The position numbers and the translations under genes are program-made. The notes beneath the pieces are model-generated. The model did not search any database. It worked only from the letters and a program-made list of their open reading frames with translations, and had not been told where the DNA came from. This document shows positions 8,723-19,440 of a stretch of 64,000 nt of DNA, one piece after another. This DNA is from Synanceia verrucosa (taxonomy: Eukaryota; Chordata; Actinopteri; Perciformes; Synanceiidae): positions 3,454,007-3,518,006 of the forward strand of contig CM056567.1 of assembly GCA_029721515.1 (NCBI GenBank). The letters are read 5' to 3'. The number at the start of each line of letters is the position of its first letter. The stretch's first letter is position 1.

Positions 8723-10582
8723 ATGTCTGCGCTCAACGGGAAGATGATCAGCATCCTGCTGATCCTGGTTTGCATGGATTCCTTCATCCTTGGTACATAT
8801 GCTTCGAAGGTAACTCACAAAAGCCGAGGTCCACTCATCAAAAAGATCATCAACACGACATTAGCTGCGACCCCCTTCGGTCCATACAGGTGAGGAAGGT
8901 TTAAAACACAAAAAGGGATGTGTTTTCTATTAATTGTGCAGAAGGTGGTGCATAAAAATGTTTTTGTACATTTTGGACATGTTAAGATGTTCTCATAGAA
9001 ACCCCAAATTCAGGTATGAAGTAAAGCAGATTAAGGGGGAGTGGTTCCAAAAATAATATGTAAATGATAAAATAATATATTATATATTACTATATTTTTA
9101 CAGCTTGTTTTTGCTATTTTCACTCTCACATTAAATATCTGTTGTGTTTGTGTCTTATTTTCAGTCAAGCTGTGGTTGTGGACAGAACGATATACATCTC
9201 AGGTCAGTTGGGGGTCAACGTAACATCCGGTCAGCTGGTGGATGGAGGGGTGGGGGCCGAGGCCAAAGCGGTGAGGCTCTACAGGGACTGATGATCCATT
9301 TCAGAACAGTTTAATTTGACAGAAGATGAAAGGTGATATTAAACACTGACTGTCTGTCATCCCTCAGGCTCTTACAAATATAGGGGCGATTCTTTCTGCT
9401 GCTGGAGCTGACTTCACCAACGGTGAGCATCTCAGAGAGTTTTTATGTGACATTAATGTTCAAAGAAAGTAAAATGTCTGATGAACTCTTTGTTTTTCTA
9501 GTGGTAAAGACGACTGTGATACTCACTGATATCAACGACTTAGGCAACATCGATGAGGTCTACTTGACATGTAAGGCTGTACTTTTCTATGCTTTCTATG
9601 TCATGCTGGAGAGTATAATGGAAAATGGCAGAGCTGGTCTTCTAGTTGGATCAGTAATATGAACAGCATGTTTTTTCTCATACATTTGTATTTAATTGTA
9701 TAAAAGCAGCCATTCATAAAGCTGTTTACATGTAGAGAGTCATAGATGAACCTGGTGTTTTCGTGGCTTTTGTTGTGATGTAAATATCATGTCAACATTT
9801 TCCCTCTAGTTTTTACCAGTAAGCTTCCTGCTGCAGCTACCTTCCAAGTTGCTGCACTCCCCGCAGTAAGTACAAACCAATAGAGCTTATATGCATCAAT
9901 ACAGGGTGGTGGAGATTCTCGGTAGCTTCAAATACATGGTCATTCATCATGGCATTAGCAATCTGCAACTGTTCCAACTGGAAGTAATTAAATGTTCCAG
10001 TTAATTACTTCCTTGACTGATGGAAATTATCAGGTGTCATCATTAGATCATCAGCTGTCCAGCTGGTTAACCACACATGGAGGAAACCCAAGAATGGAAG
10101 AGGGGGAAATGTGCTAATTTGATGTTGTTTTATTTATTTTTATTTCATTTAATTAATTTTTTTTTAAAGTTTAAATTAGTTAAACAGAACCATTTAATAT
10201 TAAAAAAAAAGTACAATATGTGTAATGTGACTGCAGGTTTCTGTTGCATACAGATGTACCATAATCTGATGAATAAACTGTGTTGTGTCTTTATATAACT
10301 ATATTTTTATCATATACTATTTTTATGTTATATCCTGCACACAGGACAATATTGGTCCCTACACATGACATTAATATTCTTGTTACTGCTTCCTCATTGT
10401 CTCCTTCTTCTGGTTTTCAGGGTGCGCTGGTGGAATTTGAGGCGATTGCTGTTCTTGGTCCTCTCTTCCGCAAATATCGTCCTCGTCCTGTCTACCGCAA
10501 ATATCGTCCTCGTCCTTCCTACCGCAAACGTCGGCCTCGTCCTCACCCCCGCAGAGGCTTTTCAAAACACTTTTCTCAGTGA
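8723..10582 (+). CDS. Secreted RIDA-like protein with Arg/Pro-repeat tail, copy C
   Basis: Six exons with GT/AG splice sites and matching phases: 8723-8889, 9165-9270, 9368-9422, 9502-9570, 9810-9865, 10421-10582; 615 bases, 204 aa. The first ATG after the TATA box has A at -3. Residues 1-27 form a signal peptide (MISILLILVCMDSFILG core, TYA|S cleavage). The RidA domain spans about 38-165: GPYSQAV (53-59), TIYISGQ, DFTNVVKTTV, QVAALP, EFEAIAVLGP. The conserved PAR arginine is Ala141, so deaminase activity is probably lost. N-X-T sequons lie at Asn44 and Asn74. Residues 168-194 are three 9-residue repeats (RKYRPRPVY, RKYRPRPSY, RKRRPRPHP), then RRGFSKHFSQ. No Cys follows the signal peptide. 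The tail resembles proline-rich antimicrobial peptides; that function is inferred. An intact frame across six exons argues against a pseudogene. Confidence 0.85.
10469..10549 (+). repeat. Coding 27-bp minisatellite, three units
   Basis: Three in-frame 27-base units encode the 9-residue Arg/Pro repeats of RIDA copy C; the first two are almost identical at DNA level and the third has diverged. Copy A has only a short basic stretch (RYRR) at this place, so the array grew after the copies separated. Confidence 0.9.
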
Positions 10583-11525
10583 GGTTGATCAGGCCGAGCG
10601 TGAAATTTTCTGATTTGGACCGTTTCTGGTTTTAGGATCTCATCTACTTTATTCCATATATTCAAATTTTAGCATTAATTAGTTCCTCCTCTGGGCACTG
10701 CAGCTGATTCACTGCATTTTTAACTATTTTATTAACTTTAGATGATATGGATGAAATCAACTTCCTGTTGCTACTGGTTGTGGTTTGGTATCTCATCATC
10801 TTTTCCATATTTTCAGATTTAGGGTTAAGGTTGGCATTAATTTGTTTCTTCCTAACTTCTGGTTGGTATTGCTCCTGTTTTAAAAGATCAACTCTCACAA
10901 TTTAAAAAAATAAATGTAGTAGAACCTCTGATACACATGTATTACATATATTACATATATTACGATACACACATGTTAATCCTGTGTTAAGATACCAAAG
11001 ACAGTACATGTAATCTTTTAAGGTAACCTTTTTAATTTTTTTGACAGCTTATTACAGATAATCCCAGAGAGAAATCATGACACATCAGAAACAAAATAAA
11101 GGTCTCCCATGTACTCTTATCTCATTCGTGATAAAACAATATATTAATTTCATTGAATCAAATATCTTTTGGCTTTGGTTTCCTTAGAATTATAATTTTG
11201 TGGAAAGGAACAGCATGGACTCCAAGTTAAAGCAAGAAAATCTGCTATTATAAATTTCTATAAGACAATAAATATAACTTTCAAAGACAGTTTGTGATTT
11301 ATCCTGAAATGACATGCTTTGAAATAAAGGTCTATATACAGTTTGAGAGCATGATGAGGGGAAGAAGGCACAGTGATGACTGAGGAACCCCGACTTTAAG
11401 TGGTTTTATCACAAGGTCTGCATCTTGGCAACAAGGTGAACACACATCTTCATACTTTCACTCACACATACAAACAGGTAAAACACTTCCAACAAACTCG
11501 TCTGTGCAGCCGTCCATGTTGCACT
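10583..11525. other. RIDA copy C 3' flank and erich5 3' flank (tail-to-tail genes)
   Basis: Between the convergent stop codons of RIDA copy C and erich5. It contains a candidate polyadenylation signal for copy C (AATAAA, 10909-10914) and matches about 1199-1915 of the left duplicate. An extra piece of about 130 bases near 11110-11280 is absent from the left copy. Confidence 0.7.
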
Positions 11526-14500
11526 TCATTCACTGGGCGCTGGAAACAAAACGAGGGGAAACACGTCAGAGTGATGTAGATGTTTCCGTATGGATTATTA
11601 TAGATTATAATACAGCAACATTCACCTGGTGCTTCTTCGGTTTTGGGCTCTGAATCAGCCTTTGTGGCTGCTGATTTTTCTGTTTGGAAAAACAGAAAAA
11701 AATGCATGTGAGCAGGTAAAGGGCAATAAAAGACATTGTTTCTGCATAGACAAGACAAATCTTTAAAATACTTTGCTATGAGCAAAATGAGATTTGTACC
11801 GATATCTAAAAAAAACCTGGACAAATAAAACCAGAAACTACTTGTATGGCTTTGGATAAAATGGCCCAACAGAAACACACATTAACATTTCCGATGTTAA
11901 CCCTGACCGCCATGTTCACTCTGCTTATGTGACACTTGATCCTCTCTGACCATTGGCTGTGAAACGGAGGCAACAACGTCGCTCGTGGACGGTGGAGGCA
12001 TGCTCTAGTTTCTCTGTGGACTCAGATTGCACCTTAATGAGACCACGACAACAACAAAACACACACTCACAAAATACATGCAGGCCGTCCAAACAGGGCC
12101 GTGGTCTTGAACTGAGGGTGAGTCAAGCTGGACGCAAAAGAGTGTCAAGATCAGGCGAAGACAAAGCTCAGAGAGTGCTGACTAGATTTTAAATACATTT
12201 ACAAAAACCCTGTGTGCTTTTCTCTCCCTGAAGCAACATCCAAACTGTTGGATGAAACATAACATAGGTGATGATATAAGCGTATAAAACTTCTCTAAAA
12301 TAACATTTTAAACCTGTATAACGTGCTCAGGATCACTCAGTTAAATGCTTATTAGAGGCAATATGCAGCATTCTAAGGATGCAAAGTTCTGTGGTTCTAA
12401 GCACACAGGCTTTATTTCCTAAATACCTTAACAGTGGTGGACAATTTGCATTAGACAAAGATGAAACTGAAGAGCTGACCACGTGAACCTATCGGCTGCT
12501 TGTCATTTGCATCATGCAGCAATAAGTGAAGTGATAGCAGTCAGCATAATGCTGCACAGCGGCACGCAGCTCCCCGTGGATCACTTCCATGTGCAGAGAT
12601 AATCATTTAGTGTGCAGAGGGATCATCACTGTGCAGACCTGCAGTCACTCTCAAGTGCTCTCCTGGAATTTAGAGCAGGGATTGGTATGTTGCACTAATT
12701 TGAAATATCCCCCTATTACCAGAGCAGGTTAACAGGTTCAGTATTTTCACAACAGCTTACACAAACAGCTGATCCCGGGCCAGCAAGGTAAATTTTGTTC
12801 TATAGTCCAGTTACAGATCAACAGACTGCTCAGGCATTAATGTCACTGACAGGAGGAAGAACAAATTCCACATTTCAAGATTACAGCTCAATGGCCGCCC
12901 AGGTGTGTTCATTAAAAGCCATGCCTGTGTGTTGTTGGATACCACCTGGTTACCTCCACTGCAGAGGGACTGTGGAGGGTCTGGGGAAGGACGGAAGGGC
13001 CATTATGTAATGGTTGGGTCATTATGCAGGAGGAGGAGCTATGCTCAGGTGACTGCCGGTCAATGGCAACAATTGTACATTTTGAGTTTAATTAACTCAT
13101 AACTAGTGTGATCAATAGAGCAGATCTTTTGTAGTGTTGTTTCTGACACCTTGCTCAGGAGCTGCAGCTGCAGGCTCTGAGGAGCTAGCCGCTGTCGCTG
13201 CTGGAGTTTCTGCAGGTGGTGCCGGAGTTTCTGCAGGTGGTGCCGGAGTTTCTGCAGGTGGTGCCGGAGTTTCTGCAGGTGCTGCCGGAGTTTCTGCAGG
13301 TGCTGCCGGAGTTTCTTCAGGTGCTGCTGCAGTTTCTGCATGTGAACTGGCTGCAGCAGGCTGAGGCTCCTCCCCTGCAGGTGGTGCTGCACATGTTGCA
13401 GCTGCAGCAGGTTCATCTGCAGGCTTAGCATCACCGCCTCCAGCAGGTGTCTGGTCGGGAATAGTTTCGCTGTCCTCAGCTACTTTGCCATTCTCATTGG
13501 CCGCCCCTGTCAACAACACAAGTATTAAATGGACATGTGATGCAAATATCTAAAAAGAAATTTGAATATGTAAAACTAATATCTAAAATATGAACACTAA
13601 TGGTGAGGCACTTTATAACAGCAGTAGGACAATGTACAACGACACGGTTAAGGTAGTGTTTGTTTTCACTGGGGTTACCTGTGTTTAACACGCTGCTCTG
13701 TCTGCTTCGGGTATCTATTCTCTACATTGTTGCACCATTTCCTGTCATCGCTCTGATACTAAAATGGCTGTGATTTAAAAAAAAGCCCCACTGTCACTTG
13801 TGGTGGTTACATGTCAACACAAACATACAACAGAGTTGACTTGACCTAAAGAGTCAGTAGAGAGTTACCAAGTGAAACACATTTTCTGTACACTGGTCAG
13901 GCATCTTTGAAATGATGCTGAATTTATTTGCAGGATCAGCCAGTAAGGATGTGACACAATAACATAATTACACTTAACAGGGATAAGATAAGAAGTTCAA
14001 AAAGCAGTTTCACTCTTTAAGAATGGAGTTAGTGATAAAATAAGAGTTGTATGCAGGCTGAGGAATAAACTCCAGTCTAAATTGGACCATGCTAAGCTAC
14101 CACCAAATGTGTTCACTTCCATAGACAGACAGAATTACTTGCTCAAACTCCTTGAAATAAAAAAGAATAAAGGAATAGTGACCACAGGTCACTGGGCAGG
14201 AAGTAAAAAAAGACCCCACTGACACATACTTGGACCACAGAGGGTTAATGATTATGCGGATTATTGTTAATAAACATTAACATCCTCATACCAAACACTT
14301 CACAGCTCAGGTTGCTATGTATTTAATACTGCGCATGACGACCTCACGTGGCTTTTTGTCTCAGGGATTTGCATTGCAAGGTTTTGCATGGATCACTGAT
14401 TATCTTTTTGTACAAATGACATGTCTTTCCCTTTTCCATCTGATATGATATGTGTCATAATCATTTCCCTGCACTCTTTAATGAGTTAATACATTTCGTC

Positions 14501-15446
14501 TTTCTTTCTTGGGGCTGACATTAGCATCCGGTGAAGGAAACGAGCCACATGCAAAAAGAATAAATCATCCGGACACATTTTCATTTGACCTCTAAGATGA
14601 CAACACCTCCGCTGTTCAGTGTCTATCAACTGATAAACCTGGAGATTTTGCAAGAAAAGTCAGACGCTCTGCAGTTATTAGGTGGCAACGATGATGAGCT
14701 TTTTTTTTTACTGAGAGTCGCAGGGAGGAAACTCTCAGGTCTGGGACAGCTGCCGGACAGTTCAGCTCAGTTTCCAACAGGCCTGCATCTCTTTAAGGGA
14801 GAATCAGAGACACATTTGCTCACAGGTGGTCCCACTTAGTGAATCTTTCACCAGGTTTCTACAAGCTTCTGCTTTGAGTTAAGTGTCAACTAATGATTGA
14901 GCTGGCAGAACTGCAAACAAAGTCACATCTGTTGGAGCTACACACACTGCATGTTTGGCAAAAATAATCACAATAATTTGATAGTCTATGGAGATAAATT
15001 AAACCTGCATATATTTCCTTGAGATTCTACTCTTCCTGAACACTACACCAGCTACTGTAAATGCAAACACAGGATCCAGTGTTGGTGTTTTACCCTGAAA
15101 CGTGTGCTAGTTCGCACCGCCGTCTCTAGCCCACTACAACAATGGAGTGTCCAAAGTGGCTTCTCCATTTCCTATTGAAACCGTAGACTGTCACCAAATC
15201 TGCTTTCATGCCACTGTCTCTCTCAGGGGAGGACAGAGCCAGAATCCTCTGTTAAATAATGATAATAAACTTTCCCATCCTGTCACTGTGGAGCTCCAGC
15301 TCACCAAAAACTAAAGACATCAGATACTGTGCCCTCAGAAACACACTGGTGATCATTTGAATGTAGACGTGGTCCTCATTATCACAGAATATATGGATGA
15401 TGACAATGAACTTCTAACACAAACATGTTCCAAGGTTATTTATAGG

Positions 15447-15517
<71 letters not shown>

Positions 15518-15777
15518 TATGTTACAGCCATTGAGATATCTCAAGCCATGGATAGTGCTTAGTGTGACTACTTTAAAGTTTAGAGGTAATTTCACCCTAA
15601 AATTATTATTATACAGTCAGGATGCAAATGCAACACATAAAGTCATCTCACAAGCATATATATTTCAAGTGTACAGTTTTGTGCATCACCTGTTGTGCTG
15701 GCTCCGTTTTCCTCAGGCTTAGCACTGGGTCGAGTCGTATCTACCGCTGAAGTTTGGGAACTGGTCGAGCATCCCAT
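11526..15777 (-). CDS. erich5: Glutamate-rich protein 5 (ERICH5/C8orf47) homologue
   Basis: Four exons on the minus strand: 15777-15690, 13506-13150, 11679-11626 and 11539-11526; 513 bases, 170 aa. The protein starts MGCSTSSQTS, a Gly2 N-myristoylation signal with Cys3 for palmitoylation, as in human ERICH5 (MGCSSS). The rest is low complexity. Exon 2 is Ala/Pro/Glu-rich with heptad-like AETPAPP repeats, exon 3 reads EKSAATKADSEPKTEEAP, and the end is APSE. No folded domain is visible and the function is unknown. Identification rests on the MGC start, composition and position between rida and rpl30, as in human 8q22. It is shorter than the human protein (about 370 aa). It shares no obvious similarity with human ERICH5 beyond the N-terminus, so orthology is mainly positional. 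Confidence 0.75.
11880..13110. other. erich5 intron 2, nothing else recognised
   Basis: Intronic DNA between erich5 exons 3 and 2. Short open frames here have no recognisable family, and no repeat element was identified. Confidence 0.5.
13203..13328 (-). repeat. Coding 21-bp minisatellite in erich5 exon 2
   Basis: Six units of 21 bases (ggagtttctgcaggtggtgcc on the plus strand) keep the minus-strand reading frame and encode the seven-residue AETPAPP/AETPAAP repeat. Neighbouring units are nearly identical, implying recent expansion or homogenisation. Confidence 0.9.
13560..15450. other. erich5 intron 1, nothing else recognised
   Basis: Intronic DNA between erich5 exons 2 and 1. No exon, RNA gene or known element could be supported. 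Confidence 0.5.
15452..15513. repeat. (TA)n microsatellite
   Basis: About 60 bases of uninterrupted TA inside erich5 intron 1, close to exon 1. Confidence 0.95.
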
Positions 15778-16547
15778 CCTGTCCTGACTGGACGGTTAAG
15801 GTCAGAGTTAACAGTTGAGGAAAGGCTGTCGGTCGTGCATAGATATCCTCTCTAAAGATGGAGAGAACTCAAAACTGTGGACAGTTTGTGAACCCCAAAA
15901 AGACAGGCTGGTCGTCAAATGCCTTTAGTCCCGTGCGTAATTGCGCATCATGGCTCTTCCTCCAGAAACGCCTTCAGCTATTTGTATTGACTACAAGTCA
16001 CCAAGCAGTTAAGACACGCAGGTGAAATGCTGGCTTCTGTTGTGTTGTGTGCTGTAACTTAGGCTGTTTCCAGGAGGCTGGTGCAGGGACAAAAATACAT
16101 TATTCAGGCAGAGCCACCTCTTAGGGCGGGGAAAGTGAACCAGTAGCCTCGCCAAATTTACAGTTATAGGCCGAGTAATGTCCAGTAATGTGACACAATG
16201 TTCAACAAATTAAAATAGACCAATACCACACTTATAAACACTCGATTAATTCATAAAATCACTTACAAAAGAAAAACGTAGGCCTACTTTAACTATCAAA
16301 AGAAAAAGTAGACCACTTATGAATCAGAGGGACCCCTGTCAGTGTAGCTGGTTTGATGGAACTCGTCATAAAAAGTCCATGGTTGGTTTAATCAATACCA
16401 GTGCAATGCACATTTTATACATTTGCCACATGCTGAGTGCAAATGGTTAACAACAATACGATTTTGTTGAGTAGCTGCAGTATATTATTAGCCTCTGAGA
16501 TGTAGATTACTTAGAAATATTAAGAAAATCGAAATTAATTATCTGAG

Positions 16548-16548
<1 letters not shown>

Positions 16549-16595
<47 letters not shown>

Positions 16596-16596
16596 T
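16549..16596. repeat. (TA)n microsatellite
   Basis: TA run with one G interruption, between the divergent erich5 and rpl30 promoters. Confidence 0.95.
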
Positions 16597-16854
16597 GTAT
16601 CTACCAGGCATAACATTATGACCCTTTTTGTCCTTGTTGTCAAACTCCTCAAATCTTTACGCCTGAACATTTTTCCTGCTTCTAACTCATCTACTCTGAG
16701 GACAAAATGTTCATTTCTTGCCTTATATATCCCAGGTGCCATGATAAAGTGATAGATTTGTAGTTTGAACCAGTTTAAAGCATCAGCACTGACTGACCTG
16801 CGCAGAACTCATCTGCGCAGGCTCATCGACAGATAGTACCGCAGTGCATCACGG

Positions 16855-16894
16855 TACTTCCTTTCTCTCCGAGGCCATATTGGAGTCATCCTAC
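16855..16894 (+). promoter_or_regulatory. rpl30 start region with 5' TOP tract and non-coding exon 1
   Basis: The pyrimidine tract cttcctttctctcc begins at about 16857 and fits the 5' terminal oligopyrimidine motif of ribosomal protein mRNAs. A short non-coding exon then runs to a ctaca|gtaaga donor at about 16894. The second exon starts after a cccgcag acceptor (about 17019) and holds the ATG. The exact start site is inferred. Confidence 0.7.
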
Positions 16895-17037
16895 AGTAAG
16901 ACGAGCTCCCACTTTTCTGATTAAAAAACACCAACATCTGTTGATTTCAGCGTCGTGTCGCCACTCAGACATTAACCACAGTATTGTCCCACCCTCCTGT
17001 TGCCCGCAGGTTGGCCGCTCAGGACTAAACCGTCAAA

Positions 17038-18660
17038 ATGGTGGCCGCGAAGAAAACGGTGAGTGTCGTTGGCTCGGCCGCGGGGTGCACGCGCTGCTCT
17101 ATAGCCAGGCTGCTGCTTCACGTGGAGACGTGTTTCTGTCAGGGCCTGCTAGCTGTGCTAGCTAGCACTGTAGCTCCCAGTCTAAACATGTTATTTACAT
17201 CCTACGGTCATCGCTTTGCATGCAGATAATCAAAAGGCTGTGTCGACTGCCCCTGTGTGTACTGTTGTCCTTCTTGTTCGTCGGCTAACATGTATATCTG
17301 TAACGCCGGCGGTATAGCTAATGCTAGCTAGCTAACTATATCAACAGAAAAAATGTCAATAACATGGGAACATTTACTGCTAACAGTATATCTGACGTGT
17401 AGGTCTCCTAGGGTCAGTTGTGTTAATTAGTACACATCACATATGTGATATATCTGTTTTTTCATGAGATGGACAACTAGTGTCAGTTTGCTCTGTAGCT
17501 AGTGCTGTCACCAACTTTAAGTCTCTCTGTGTGGTTGTTCAGAAAAAGTCCATGGAGTCCATCAACTCCCGTCTCCAGCTGGTGATGAAGAGTGGAAAAT
17601 ACGTCCTGGGCTACAAACAGTCCCAGAAGATGATCCGTCAGGGAAAAGCCAAGCTGGTTATCCTGGCTAACAACTGCCCAGCCCTCAGGTATAAGAGTTT
17701 AATACATTCATCTGCTCTAGTGCAGCTGTTCATGTCAATCATTATAAACAAGTAATTATATAAAGACAATACAGCATCAACAACATTTTGTCTAAGGGAT
17801 TCAATGTAGTGTTGTGAATCGCAACAGATCAGAATGGCTATTGATACGGCCAGAAATTGTCTGGTTAATTTACACTGATTATATTTATTTAGAACTTAAA
17901 CTGTTGTTCAACTTTTTTTGGGGGGTTACTCATGTTATTGCTTTTTTTTCTGCCATGTTCAGGAAATCTGAGATTGAGTACTATGCCATGCTGGCCAAGA
18001 CTGGTGTCCATCACTACAGTGGAAACAACATTGAGCTCGGCACAGCCTGCGGAAAATACTACAGGGTGTGCACACTGGCGATCATCGACCCTGGTGAGTG
18101 CCTTCCTCTGCAATATGGTGCTGATGATTCCCTAGATTATGTGACTCAGATAATAACTTAAAGTGAAGCAACATCAAGCTTGACTTTAACAACACCACGT
18201 TTCACTGATTCATGACTGAACATGAATATTAACCTCTTCATTTACGCTGAAAATTTAAGATACTTTCAGTGTTAAAATGCTCACAGATAAGCTGCTGGAT
18301 CTAGTGGCCTGATCTGTGATATAACATAGCCAGAAAAATATCCATGCACTGGTGACATTCTTTCAAATATGACCTTACAAATTCAGTGCAGCTCTGCAAA
18401 TGACTCTGATTTAAAGCTTTGATACTTAAAAGTGTTACACCCTGCTATTTGTTCTCCTCAGAGCAGGTCAAACTGGTGCAAAAAAAAAAATCACAAATTA
18501 GAGTAACTGTAACTAGTTGAACTGTTAGTTTTATGGTGCTCAGCTGATAGCATTTTCTTCCTCTGGTTGTTTTTATTTTGCTAACCTATTGTTTATTTCC
18601 TCTTCAGGCGATTCTGACATCATCAGGAGCATGCCTGACCAGCAGCAGCCACCTCAGTAG
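17038..18660 (+). CDS. rpl30: 60S ribosomal protein L30 (eL30)
   Basis: Coding exons 17038-17058, 17543-17688, 17963-18093 and 18608-18660 give 116 aa. The translation follows vertebrate eL30 almost residue for residue: [83 protein letters not shown]. Only the extreme C-terminus (SMPDQQQPPQ) differs from mammals. It is a component of the large ribosomal subunit with the kink-turn-binding L7Ae/L30e fold. The promoter has a 5' TOP tract. Human RPL30 hosts an H/ACA snoRNA (SNORA72) in an intron; I could not confirm one in the introns here. Confidence 0.98.
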
Positions 18661-18686
18661 AGCTGTTCCCCCACCCCGTTGTTATA

Positions 18687-18692
18687 AATAAA
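18687..18692 (+). terminator. rpl30 polyadenylation signal
   Basis: AATAAA 27 bases after the rpl30 stop codon, giving the very short 3' UTR typical of ribosomal protein genes. Confidence 0.85.
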
Positions 18693-18984
18693 GTCGGTGT
18701 CAACAGTACATGCTGTCGTCGTTTCATTTCTGATCAATACAACCAGTACACACAGTATCAGTCCTCCAAGTGTCCACCAGAGAGCATCATTGTCGCTCTG
18801 AACATTTTCAAAAGCCTCAGAAAACCCAGACAGGTGTCTTCAGTTAGTGTGGTTGATTAGACTTTTTCTCAGGACTGTTGGTGTGTACAGACCACGTGTC
18901 CTGTTGGCTTGGTTGTATCTGTTGGTGTGGGAAAAGTTACACTTCCAAACCTGAGCACAAGTCTCATCAGCCAGAATTACTGCA

Positions 18985-19440
18985 GGGTTCCCACAGTTCA
19001 TTAAAGTGTCTTAAATCCAGGTACTTGTTTTAAATGTACCAGAAGTTTGCTTTAGGTACTAAATTTTCAGATGGTGCATTGAATGCCAATAGGAAAATAC
19101 AGTATTCAGAGATTTACTGCAAGTTATTTTATTCACAAAGTTCACTTCTTTGTTCTTGAAAGTTGTGAAATTAAAGTTGCAGAAAAGAAATAAGCGTTAT
19201 GCCTTCAGTTTATATCGCTGTTAGAAGTGTTAAAGGGCTGAAAAGAAATATCAGAGATTAATTGGTTTTCAGATTTTCTTTCCTGCTGAGGATCTGCCTC
19301 AAAAACTCCATGTTGGTCAGGCCCTACAATAAATTGGATATTTTCTTTTACAGAAATTACATTTTGAGTCTTATATTTATTTATTTATTACATCTGAGGG
19401 CTTAAAAAGTATTAGACTTTTAAAATGGTGCAAGAATCCT
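18985..19440 (+). repeat. Dispersed repeat, inverted partner at about 61880-62345
   Basis: The segment aatgccaataggaaaatac... through cacttctttgttcttgaaag and cgttatgccttcagtttata matches the reverse complement of about 62060-62240 closely, with diverged similarity on both sides. It has no coding content, so it is an unclassified interspersed repeat. Confidence 0.75.

Noticed and set aside
11462..11878. 138-codon minus frame covering erich5 exon 3
   Set aside because: Runs through introns; splice phases give exon 3 (54 bases) and a 14-base terminal coding exon instead.
13134..13434. Plus-strand GAGVSAG-repeat and minus-strand LQKLRQH-repeat frames
   Set aside because: Shadow frames of the 21-bp repeat in erich5 exon 2; the minus frame joined to MGCSTS is the one with splice support.
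15357..15722. 121-codon open frame with a long alternating Tyr-Ile run
   Set aside because: It is an artefact of the (TA)n microsatellite in erich5 intron 1.
18094..18607. An H/ACA snoRNA in the last rpl30 intron (hairpin cctgct...agcagg near 18451-18479)
   Set aside because: Human RPL30 hosts SNORA72, but I could not place H and ACA boxes with two hairpins here with confidence.
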